Below are positions 7,355 to 13,230 of a DNA stretch of 14,360 nucleotides, in pieces (position 1 is the first letter of the stretch; every line of letters begins with the position of its first letter). Position numbers and translations under genes: made by a program. The notes below the pieces were generated by a model. That model had not been told where the DNA came from. It was given only the letters and a program-made list of their open reading frames with translations, and did not search any database. Source of the stretch: Planctomycetota bacterium (GTDB lineage Bacteria > Planctomycetota > Planctomycetia > Pirellulales > Lacipirellulaceae); NCBI GenBank assembly GCA_022614705.1, contig JAKEIB010000317.1, positions 1 to 14,360 on the forward strand, read 5' to 3'.

Positions 7355-7358
7355 CCTT

Positions 7359-8639
7359 ATGAAACTTCGCACTCTGACTCTCGGCTGCAAGGTCAATCAA
7401 TACGAGACCGAGTACGTGCGCGAAGGTCTTCTCGGCATTGGGTATGAAGATGCAGTCGGCAGTGAACACGCCGAACTGTGCGTCGTAAACACGTGCACCG
7501 TGACGGCCGAGGGCGATGCGAAAAGTCGACAGGCGATTCGCAGGATGGCGCGGCGCAATCCGGGCGCAAAGATTGTGGTGATGGGCTGCTACGCCACGCG
7601 TGCACCCGCGGAAGTGGCCGAGCTGCCAGGCGTTTCGCAAGTCGTCACCGACAAGCGCGAACTGCCAGATTTATTGGGCCGCTTCGGTGTGACGGACATT
7701 CCCACCGGCATCAGCGGATTCGGCCGGCGGCATCGTGCTTACGTGAAAGTGCAAGACGGCTGCATGTTGCGATGCAGTTTCTGCATCATTCCTTACGTGC
7801 GGCCGAATTTGGCCAGCCGGCCGGTCGAGCACATCCTCGATGAAGTCCGCCGGCTCGTGGGCCGCGGCTACCGCGAAGTCGTGCTTACGGGCATCCACCT
7901 GGGCCATTACGGCGTTGAATGGAATCGCCATGCACCGAAGGAACGCTGGAATCGCTTATCACATCTCGTGCGGCAAATCGCCGAATTGCCGGGCAAGTTC
8001 CGCGTACGGCTTTCGAGCATCGAAGCCACGGAAGTGACGCGCGAGCTGATCGACGTGATGGCCGATTATCCGGATAAAGTTGCCCCGCACCTGCACATCT
8101 CGATGCAGAGCGGCAGCGACGCCGTGCTGCGCCGCATGCGACGCCGCTGGGGCCGCCAGCGTTTCATCGACCGCTGCCGGCTCGTCCAGAAACGACTTGA
8201 CCGGCCGGCGATCACCACCGACATCATCGTCGGCTTTCCCGGCGAAACCGACGCTGAGTTTGCGGAAACGATCGACGCCGCCCGCGCCGTCGGTTTCTCA
8301 AAGATTCACATTTTTCCCTTCAGCCCACGTCGGGGTACACCGGCCGCCGAGATGGCGAATCAAGTGCCTAAGCACGTGAAGCAGGACCGCACGCGCGAGT
8401 TGGCTGCGGTCGAGGCCGAACTACGCGACCAGTACTACCGCAGTTTGCTAGGCCGGCGGCTTCGCGTGTTGGTGGAGACCCAGGGGTTAGCGATGAGGAG
8501 GGAGGGACGAGAATCGGGTGGGTCTGGCACGTCCTGTCGTTACGCTACGGTCGAGTTACAAGCCACCAACGCGGTCGAAGGTCAGTTCATTGATGTCGTC
8601 GCGAGCGCAATTTGCGGCGAGCGCATTATCGCAAATTAA
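7359..8639 (+). CDS. mtaB: tRNA t6A37 methylthiotransferase (MtaB-type)
   Basis: MtaB is a radical-SAM enzyme that converts t6A37 to ms2t6A37 in tRNAs decoding ANN codons. The 426-residue product has the N-terminal methylthiotransferase domain with cluster cysteines Cys10 (LGCKVNQYET, the GCKVN form typical of MtaB), Cys46 and Cys77. The radical-SAM motif is Cys135-x3-Cys139-x2-Cys142. A TRAM-like domain at about 360-426 follows, but its middle (LAMRREGRESGGSGTSC) is poorly conserved and may be a repeat-derived insertion. The ATG at 7359 is chosen because the family consensus starts at MKLRTLTLGC; the reading frame upstream is open only because it crosses the heptamer repeat. No Shine-Dalgarno sequence is visible. 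The start lies 4 nt after a long hairpin. Confidence 0.92.
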   Translation: MKLRTLTLGCKVNQYETEYVREGLLGIGYEDAVGSEHAELCVVNTCTVTAEGDAKSRQAIRRMARRNPGAKIVVMGCYATRAPAEVAELPGVSQVVTDKRELPDLLGRFGVTDIPTGISGFGRRHRAYVKVQDGCMLRCSFCIIPYVRPNLASRPVEHILDEVRRLVGRGYREVVLTGIHLGHYGVEWNRHAPKERWNRLSHLVRQIAELPGKFRVRLSSIEATEVTRELIDVMADYPDKVAPHLHISMQSGSDAVLRRMRRRWGRQRFIDRCRLVQKRLDRPAITTDIIVGFPGETDAEFAETIDAARAVGFSKIHIFPFSPRRGTPAAEMANQVPKHVKQDRTRELAAVEAELRDQYYRSLLGRRLRVLVETQGLAMRREGRESGGSGTSCRYATVELQATNAVEGQFIDVVASAICGERIIAN

Positions 8640-8678
8640 TCAGCTGGAAGAGCGTCAGCCGGAACGGTGCATGGCGAT

Positions 8679-9038
8679 ATGACTCCAATGACAAAACCGG
8701 CTTGGTGGGCCGTTGTCGTGGGTTTCGCAGTCGCACATTTCCTCAGTCTTGTCGGCACAGTCTTTTACTGCGTCGACAATTACTATGAGCAACCGTGTCC
8801 GCTTGATCCGATTGGCTATGTTCTGGCTTCGCCGATGTATCTTCTGCTTCCGCTCCTCGAGAACTCAGCGCTGTCACTACTGCTTTTGCCGCTAAACAGC
8901 TTATTTTGGGGCTGTGTGCTGGCGGAGCCTGTTCGCTGGTGGTGCGGTTGGCCGCCATGGAGATTTAGTCTCCGCACACTGCTGATAATCATTACGACTG
9001 CTGCCGTATTGCTTGGTATTCTCGTCGCACTACGGTAG
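8679..9038 (+). CDS. Small membrane protein of unknown function
   Basis: The 119-residue product has hydrophobic segments at about 9-31, 50-82 (perhaps two helices) and 99-117. The C-terminal RFSLRTLLIIITTAAVLLGI is a motif I recall in many short planctomycete hypothetical membrane proteins. Start choice is uncertain: GTG at 8667, ATG at 8679 and ATG at 8688 are all in frame and none has a convincing ribosome binding site. It follows mtaB by 39 bp on the same strand and may be read from the same transcript. No function can be assigned. Confidence 0.6.
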   Translation: MTPMTKPAWWAVVVGFAVAHFLSLVGTVFYCVDNYYEQPCPLDPIGYVLASPMYLLLPLLENSALSLLLLPLNSLFWGCVLAEPVRWWCGWPPWRFSLRTLLIIITTAAVLLGILVALR

Positions 9039-9100
9039 CAGTCGACGATGAATGCTGGAGAGGCGCGCATGGCCGCGTGTCGCCCGATGTTTTCGGCCCG

Positions 9101-9129
9101 TTGTTCAGCGCTCGCGCGACCGCTATAAT
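9101..9129 (+). promoter_or_regulatory. Sigma70-type promoter of gap
   Basis: A perfect TATAAT at 9124-9129 is preceded, with the ideal 17-bp spacing, by TTGTTC at 9101-9106 (3 of 6 consensus positions). The predicted transcription start is near 9136, leaving a leader of about 45 nt before the GTG of gap. Confidence 0.65.
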
Positions 9130-9180
9130 CGAGCGTTTGCATTCTGAAAAAGTCTTGGTATTACGCCGGAGGAAAGAAAA

Positions 9181-10203
9181 GTGGCTATTCGAGTTGCCAT
9201 CAACGGGTTCGGCCGCATTGGTCGGCTGACATTTCGCAATTTGTATGAGCGCAAGAACGAGTTCGAGGTCGTGGCGATCAACGACCTCACCGACAACAAG
9301 ATGCTGGCCACGCTGTTGAAATACGACAGCACGCATCGCCGTTTCCCGGGCACCGTCGGCCACGATAGTGAAAACCTCATCGTCGACGGCAAGAAGATCC
9401 GCGCGATGGCCGTCAAGAATCCGGCCGAGCTGCCATGGAAGGACATGAAAGTCGATGTGGTCGTCGAGAGCACGGGCATCTTCACCGGCCGGGCGAAGGA
9501 TGGCAAGCCGGGCTACGATTCGCACGTCCAGGCGGGCGCCAAAAAGGTTGTACTCAGCGCACCTGCCAAAGACGCGCCCGATCTCACCTGCGTGCTGGGC
9601 GTCAACGACGACAAGCTCACGGCCGACATGAAGTACGTGAGCAACGCCAGTTGCACGACCAATTGCCTGGCCCCCGTGGCCAAGGTCTTGCACGAGAGCT
9701 TCGGCATCGAGAAGGGCCTGATGACCACCGTGCACGCCTACACGAACGACCAGGTCGTGCAGGATTTTCCGCACAGCGACCCGTATCGAGCCAGGGCTGC
9801 CGCTGTGAATGTCATTCCCACGACAACCGGCGCCGCCAAGGCCGTGGGCGAAGTGATCCCCGCCCTCAAGGGCAAGCTCACGGGCATCGCCCTGCGTGTG
9901 CCGGTCACGACGGGCAGCGTGGTCGATCTCACGTCGGTCATGTCGCGCGACGTCACCAAGGAAGAAGTGAACGCGGCGGTGAAGAAGGCGGCCGAGGGAC
10001 CGCTCAAGGGCATTCTCTGCTACACGGAAGACCCGATCGTGTCGACCGACATCATCGGCGACCCGCACAGCTCGATCTTCGCGGCCGACTTCACGCAAGT
10101 GCTCGGCGGCAATCTGCTCAAGATCGTCAGCTGGTACGACAACGAATGGGGCTACAGCGTCCGCACGGCCGATCTCATCGCAAAGATCGCCAAGTTCAAA
10201 TAG
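9181..10203 (+). CDS. gap: Glyceraldehyde-3-phosphate dehydrogenase
   Basis: GAPDH oxidises and phosphorylates glyceraldehyde 3-phosphate to 1,3-bisphosphoglycerate with NAD+ in glycolysis, and the reverse in gluconeogenesis. The 340-residue product has the Rossmann motif NGFGRIGR at 8-15, Asp35 at the end of the second strand (favouring NAD over NADP), the nucleophile Cys158 in SNASCTTNC, the general base His185 in VHAYTNDQ, and RAAAVNVIPTTTGAAKAV at 205-222. The C-terminal WYDNEWGYS is canonical. The start is GTG at 9181, supported by GGAGGAAAG at 9168-9176 and by the family N-terminus. PVTTGSVVDLT replaces the common PTPNVSVVDLT, a variant I regard as normal for this lineage. It appears to be a single-gene transcript with its own promoter. 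Confidence 0.97.
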   Translation: MAIRVAINGFGRIGRLTFRNLYERKNEFEVVAINDLTDNKMLATLLKYDSTHRRFPGTVGHDSENLIVDGKKIRAMAVKNPAELPWKDMKVDVVVESTGIFTGRAKDGKPGYDSHVQAGAKKVVLSAPAKDAPDLTCVLGVNDDKLTADMKYVSNASCTTNCLAPVAKVLHESFGIEKGLMTTVHAYTNDQVVQDFPHSDPYRARAAAVNVIPTTTGAAKAVGEVIPALKGKLTGIALRVPVTTGSVVDLTSVMSRDVTKEEVNAAVKKAAEGPLKGILCYTEDPIVSTDIIGDPHSSIFAADFTQVLGGNLLKIVSWYDNEWGYSVRTADLIAKIAKFK

Positions 10204-10226
10204 CCGAAAGGTCGACGGACGGGTGG

Positions 10227-10446
10227 CACGCCCTGAAGGGCGTGGTGCGGCACGACCGCAGACATCGCCACGCCCTTCGCCAAGCAGGATTATGCAAGTG
10301 GTGGCAGTCAGGCCCGAAGGGCCGGCAGCCAATAGCCAGGGGCGTCAGCCCCTGGTAGCAAAGCCCTAGGATCCGTAAGCCCCAACGGGGCGACAACGGC
10401 TCCAGGGGCTAACGCCCCTGGCTATTGACTAACGCCGCGTTGCGGC
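10227..10446. repeat. Cluster of six GC-rich hairpins, REP/MITE-like, after gap
   Basis: Six small perfect hairpins occur in 220 bp: CACGCCC-TGAA-GGGCGTG (10227-10244), GGCCC-GAA-GGGCC (10311-10323), CCAGGGGC-GTCA-GCCCCTGG (10336-10355), GCCCC-AAC-GGGGC (10379-10391), CCAGGGGC-TAAC-GCCCCTGG (10402-10421) and GCCGC-GTT-GCGGC (10434-10446). The third and fifth also form the ends of a larger inverted repeat: 10330-10355 and 10402-10427 are complementary at 25 of 26 positions, enclosing 46 bp. I recall this type of aggregate as a dispersed intergenic repeat in planctomycetes. There are no T runs, so these are not terminators by themselves. With 10447-10540, where I see nothing, this accounts for the gene-free stretch 10204-10586. 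Confidence 0.8.
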
Positions 10447-10540
10447 TCGGATATTGCGACTGCTTGCATAATCCGGCGAGCCTTTGGGCCGTGCCATCCG
10501 ATTCAGTCAACTAGCATGCGCGTCCCTCCAATCTCGCAAG

Positions 10541-10596
10541 GCCCGGCCAGGTCGCCACGGCGACTCGCTGTGGCGAGATGGCCGGGCTATTTTTTT
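10541..10596 (+). terminator. Long intrinsic terminator between convergent gap and mch
   Basis: The stem is GCCCGGCCA (10541-10549) with TGGCCGGGC (10579-10587), a 2x2 internal loop, then TCGCCAC (10552-10558) with GTGGCGA (10570-10576) and an 11-nt loop. It is followed on the plus strand by TATTTTTTT. It would stop plus-strand transcription coming from gap before it enters mch in antisense. The mch stop codon (10587-10589) touches the stem and its two terminal Lys codons supply the T run, so the same stem stands directly after mch on the minus strand, but without a T run there. Confidence 0.8.
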
Positions 10597-11537
10597 GCGA
10601 ACGATTCGGCAAGGACTTCCGGCGCAATTTGGCCAAAACTGAAAGTATTGCCCGTGTCCACATTTCGCAGCCGCACGACCGCCGGGCTGAACAGCATCGG
10701 ATCGATGCGATAAAAATCGTGCTCGTACCTGGCAAAAATCTCACCAAAGGGCCGGCCGAAATCGGGCGATGAGCTGCTGGGTACCCGCGGACCGATTTCT
10801 TTGAGCGTCGCATCATTGCCGCGAACAGTTAAGTCCACTGCTCCGCCGTACAGTATCGCGTCGTTGGTAAGACCAATCGCAGCCATGTCGTCGGCCGCGA
10901 CTGGCGGCAGCGGCGCGGTGCCCGAAGCACTCTCAACTCGCGCCAGGTCAAATTCCAACACGTGCAGCTTGTGCAACGCGGTCTCGATGCTGCGGGCCAC
11001 GATTTGCAGCGTGCCGGCGGCACTCGCCGTCCGCGCGACGAGCAGCGTAAGCCGATCGGGCGCCACGCCGCATTTGGAAGCAATGTCGACGCACACAGCG
11101 TCCGGCGGCAGCGTGCCCGTTTCCAGCACGCCGACGCACACGTCGGGCCGCTCGCGATTGCCGATATGGTCGAACAGTTCTTCGCGGCCAGCCGCGGCCC
11201 GCATTGGCCCCGATCCCATGGCGAAGAATTTTTCGCCCTTAATTTCCCAACCCGCGTATTGCGACGCCATGCACGCGGCGACCGGTTGGCTTGTCTGGAC
11301 GCGAATTGCCGGGCCACGCAACAACGCAGGGTCGCAATCCACAACGTTCACGTCCGCCGAGCCGGACATGCAAACTTCGGCAAGCCGCCGGCCCGTTTCA
11401 ATTCCGCCGCTCGCCTTTACGCCGCAGTCGATTAGCCGAGTTCCGCAATCGAGCGTCGAAACGGCGACGCCAAGCAGCTCAGCATCGGAGACTATCGCGT
11501 CGCAAAGCCGCCAGGCGCGCTCATTGAGAGTGGGCAT
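10587..11537 (-). CDS. mch: Methenyltetrahydromethanopterin cyclohydrolase
   Basis: Mch interconverts 5,10-methenyl-H4MPT and 5-formyl-H4MPT in the tetrahydromethanopterin-linked C1 pathway, known from methanogens, methylotrophic proteobacteria and, notably, planctomycetes. The 316-residue product matches the family length and has CGVKASGGIETGRRLAEVCM near the N-terminus, FFAMGSGPMRA, a Cys-rich GVLETGTLPPDAVCVDIASKCGV stretch, and a C-terminal FGQIAPEVLAESF. I chose the ATG at 11537, which fits the family N-terminus (PTLNERAWRLCDAI); an in-frame GTG at 11555 would add six residues. No Shine-Dalgarno sequence is visible. No other H4MPT genes (fae, fhc, mtd) lie in this window, so the pathway's other genes must be elsewhere. 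Confidence 0.93.
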   Translation of the reverse strand: MPTLNERAWRLCDAIVSDAELLGVAVSTLDCGTRLIDCGVKASGGIETGRRLAEVCMSGSADVNVVDCDPALLRGPAIRVQTSQPVAACMASQYAGWEIKGEKFFAMGSGPMRAAAGREELFDHIGNRERPDVCVGVLETGTLPPDAVCVDIASKCGVAPDRLTLLVARTASAAGTLQIVARSIETALHKLHVLEFDLARVESASGTAPLPPVAADDMAAIGLTNDAILYGGAVDLTVRGNDATLKEIGPRVPSSSSPDFGRPFGEIFARYEHDFYRIDPMLFSPAVVRLRNVDTGNTFSFGQIAPEVLAESFAKK

Positions 11538-11558
11538 GGCGACATTGTAGTGCACACC

Positions 11559-11629
11559 GGTCGCTTCAGCGACCAGTCAGCGTAGGCGAGTTTCTCCGAA
11601 ACTCGCAACCGCGTCTCGGAGAGACGCGG
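11559..11629. repeat. Three tandem perfect hairpins between mch and the DUF1559 gene
   Basis: The three hairpins are GGTCGCT-TC-AGCGACC (11559-11574), GCGAGTTTC-TCC-GAAACTCGC (11586-11606) and CCGCGTCTC-GGA-GAGACGCGG (11609-11629). Each is perfectly paired with a 2- or 3-nt loop; the second and third have 9-bp stems. They fill the 100-bp gap between the mch start and the DUF1559 stop. No T run follows on either strand. The second and third share the layout GCG-rich end, TCC/GGA loop, and resemble dispersed planctomycete repeats I recall. They may protect or end the DUF1559 transcript. Confidence 0.82.
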
Positions 11630-11637
11630 CTACGTGA

Positions 11638-12558
11638 TTAATCCAAGTCCGGCGTAATCTCGTCGCCGCCGATCGTGCTCATCGCTTTGAGCACCGCGAC
11701 TGCGACCTCCGGCGTCAATCCGCGGACGTGGCCATCCAAGAAAACGGCCTGTACGATTCCGCTCGAATGACTGCTGCCGAACTTGTCGCGGCTCGTGTCA
11801 TCCGGTCCTGTCGCCAGGCCATTCTGGCTGGCACGAAACGTCGTGTGCGGCGTGTCGCCAGCGATCGAGGCCGTATCGCCGATGGCAAGGTGCTCCATTT
11901 CCGGCGGCGTGTTGGCCGGCACCGGCGGCAGATGCCGCTCGGCGATGGCCATCGTCTTCGACAGGCCATCGGAGACTTGCCGTGCGCCGATACGCGAACC
12001 GCTGAAGATCGGACCAGCTTCCGCGCGATCGTACGCGCCAAACGACGTGGCCGAGTCGTCGCTGCCGACCATACCCGTCATGAGCTGGATGCCGGCGTTT
12101 GCCGAATAATCGGCCAACGTGGCGGCGCCGAGCACGACCGGCGGCGCTTCATTGTTATCAAAATTGCGATCGGCGGCCGCCTTGCGCCGGCTTGGGCAGG
12201 CATATGTTTCGACCGGCGTGCGCATCGTCGCGAAGTTCTTTTGATCGTCGACGCGGGCCTTTGAATCGTACGAATTGTAGATCGCGGTTTCTTCCATGTA
12301 AGGCAGCAGGAAAAACGCCCAGGACACGGCGTACTGGTCAAACTTGTTGCGGCCCATCGGGAAATGCTTCCGCGTGTCGTGATGGCTTTGCACCGCCACG
12401 CCAATCTGCTTGAGATTGTTTTGGCACTGCGTGCGTCGTGCCGATTCGCGCGCTGCCTGGATTGCCGGCAACAGCAAGGCAATCAACAGACCGATGATCG
12501 CGATCACGACCAACACTTCGACCAGCGTAAAGCCGGCCCGGGAGATGCGAGTGCGCAT
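11638..12558 (-). CDS. DUF1559 family protein with type IV pilin-like N-terminus
   Basis: The 306-residue product begins with a short basic leader and the prepilin peptidase motif G9|F10-TLVEVLVVIAIIG, with Glu14 at mature position 5, followed by a helix through residue 40 that runs into AARESARRTQCQNNLKQIG. This is the standard start of the DUF1559 family, present in tens to hundreds of copies in planctomycetes and of unknown function, presumably exported through a type II or pilus-like system. The C-terminal His-to-AspGly element is present (His264 to Asp275-Gly276) with ten intervening residues, one more than the usual H-X9-DG. ATG at 12558 is chosen for AAGGAG about 7 nt upstream and the pilin motif; an upstream in-frame ATG at 12642 has neither. 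The gene is monocistronic, flanked by hairpin repeats downstream and a long non-coding stretch upstream. Confidence 0.93.
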   Translation of the reverse strand: MRTRISRAGFTLVEVLVVIAIIGLLIALLLPAIQAARESARRTQCQNNLKQIGVAVQSHHDTRKHFPMGRNKFDQYAVSWAFFLLPYMEETAIYNSYDSKARVDDQKNFATMRTPVETYACPSRRKAAADRNFDNNEAPPVVLGAATLADYSANAGIQLMTGMVGSDDSATSFGAYDRAEAGPIFSGSRIGARQVSDGLSKTMAIAERHLPPVPANTPPEMEHLAIGDTASIAGDTPHTTFRASQNGLATGPDDTSRDKFGSSHSSGIVQAVFLDGHVRGLTPEVAVAVLKAMSTIGGDEITPDLD

Positions 12559-12589
12559 GGTTCGCTCCTTTCGAGGAAAGGGGGCAGTG

Positions 12590-12757
12590 GTCCGCCAAGG
12601 TGGGTGGGTGCGGCGGACAAAGGTGGGTAGGATGACAGCCACCTTAAACCGGTGTTGCGCGCCGGGTCAACCCGATATGCGAAAATTTCATCGACTGTGA
12701 ATATATTCTTTGGCAGGCATCGCACAGACTTAAGTCTCGATAGCGCAATTAATTGCG
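12590..12757. promoter_or_regulatory. AT-rich palindromes and leader hairpin upstream of the DUF1559 gene
   Basis: Three perfect palindromes lie within 59 bp: GAATATATTC (12699-12708), AGACTTAAGTCT (12726-12737) and CGCAATTAATTGCG (12744-12757). They sit 140-200 bp before the DUF1559 start codon in a clearly AT-richer patch than the rest of the window. Their size and spacing would suit dimeric regulator sites, but I cannot name a regulator. Nearer the gene, GTCCGCC (12590-12596) can pair with GGCGGAC (12612-12618). I found no convincing -35/-10 pair on the minus strand. In 12758-12932 I see nothing. Confidence 0.3.
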
Positions 12758-12932
12758 ATATTGCGCACCGAAGACTTTTATCGGCGCGACGGGAAATTCA
12801 CAAAGAAATTACACACAGGATTTAACGCACAGATTCAAGCAGGATGGACGCCTTCACGCGGCCCCAGATCGTCGAGTCTTCGGCTGCTTGCCCTTTTGCC
12901 GTTAGCCCAGATTCCGCGATTACAGCGGTAAC

Positions 12933-12961
12933 TTGACGACCGCCCATTCGCCGGCTATTCT
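12933..12961 (+). promoter_or_regulatory. Sigma70-type promoter of the cimA leader
   Basis: TTGACG (12933-12938, 5 of 6 consensus) and TATTCT (12956-12961, 4 of 6) are exactly 17 bp apart. Transcription would begin near 12968, giving a leader of roughly 260 nt before cimA that contains the short Ile/Val/Leu-rich ORF and the terminator. Confidence 0.55.
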
Positions 12962-13008
12962 TGCATAGTTATCTAGTTTGACCGCCGCAAGGCGACGATC
13001 GACCAGCC

Positions 13009-13092
13009 ATGTACTCACAGCTGTCCAATGTGGCATTTGTAGTCCCCGCCATCGTAGGCAGCATCGTGATTATTTTGCATCGGAGGCCATAA
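13009..13092 (+). CDS. Putative branched-chain amino acid leader peptide of cimA (27 aa)
   Basis: The ORF encodes MYSQLSNVAFVVPAI followed by VGSIVIILHRRP and TAA. Five Val, four Ile and two Leu make up 11 of 27 residues, and seven of the nine residues at 15-23 (IVGSIVIIL) are branched-chain. It begins about 41 nt after the predicted transcription start and ends 32 nt before an intrinsic terminator, upstream of the isoleucine-pathway gene cimA. This matches the layout of ilv and leu leader peptides in enterobacteria, where scarcity of charged Ile/Val/Leu tRNA stalls the ribosome and prevents termination. No clear Shine-Dalgarno sequence precedes the ATG; the nearest AAGG is 16 nt away. Several true genes here also lack one. 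The alternative is a small membrane peptide, since the same residues would form one short helix, or a chance ORF. Confidence 0.5.
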   Translation: MYSQLSNVAFVVPAIVGSIVIILHRRP

Positions 13093-13134
13093 GGGTCGGT
13101 TCGATCTCACTCGAAACACACCAACCCTGAGGCC
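13085..13134 (+). promoter_or_regulatory. Possible antiterminator stem competing with the cimA terminator
   Basis: GGCC (13085-13088) and AGGGT (13092-13096) can pair with GGCC (13131-13134) and ACCCT (13124-13128), a nine-pair stem with a small internal loop, capped by TTCGA (13100-13104) with TCGAA (13111-13115). Its 3' strand overlaps the terminator's left arm (13125-13133), so the two structures exclude each other. Its 5' strand spans the leader ORF's stop codon (13090-13092): a ribosome finishing the ORF would cover it and favour termination, whereas one stalled at the Ile/Val/Leu codons (13051-13077) would leave most of it free. Found by eye; no folding energy was computed. Confidence 0.45.
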
Positions 13135-13155
13135 AAAAAGCCTCGGGGTTTTTTT
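13125..13155 (+). terminator. Intrinsic terminator (attenuator) upstream of cimA
   Basis: CCCTGAGGC (13125-13133) pairs with GCCTCGGGG (13140-13148) over nine base pairs, one of them a T-G wobble, with the loop CAAAAA and a run of seven T at 13149-13155. It lies 75 bp before the cimA start codon on the same strand, and no annotated gene other than the 27-codon ORF precedes it, so it would end the leader transcript rather than that of a conventional gene. Confidence 0.85.
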
Positions 13156-13168
13156 GTTGGACGATACG

Positions 13169-13220
13169 CCTCGTTCCCAGGTCGAAGATCCGCCGCGGCG
13201 GGCTCCGCGTGGGAACGAGG
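13169..13220. repeat. Inverted repeat between the terminator and cimA
   Basis: CCTCGTTCCCA (13169-13179) and TGGGAACGAGG (13210-13220) form a perfect 11-bp inverted repeat around 30 nt that contain the 12-bp palindrome CCGCCGCGGCGG (13190-13201). I recall the CTCGTTCCCA...TGGGAACGAG pair as a widespread dispersed bacterial repeat, common in planctomycetes. The right arm carries the only Shine-Dalgarno-like sequence of cimA (GAGG, 13217-13220), which would be buried in the stem when folded. Confidence 0.82.
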
Positions 13221-13230
13221 AACAACAGCC

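Noticed and set aside
10204..10226. A terminator directly after gap
   Set aside because: The first hairpin (10227-10244) has no T run; the real intrinsic terminator lies at 10541-10596.
8992..10332. 446-codon open frame opposite gap
   Set aside because: It is antisense to a textbook GAPDH, rich in Arg, His and Asp as such shadows are, and has no recognisable motif.
12590..12628. Riboswitch-like leader of the DUF1559 gene (AAGGTGGGT repeated twice plus a 7-bp stem)
   Set aside because: The repeats are short and no conserved riboswitch core is recognisable; only the stem is mentioned in the annotation.
13085..13123. A tRNA 3'-half or tmRNA end (GGTTCGATC followed by ACACACCA)
   Set aside because: The T-loop-like sequence and CCA are there, but the expected T-stem does not pair, no matching acceptor strand is found upstream, and there is no D or anticodon arm. 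The bases are better explained by the terminator/antiterminator pair.
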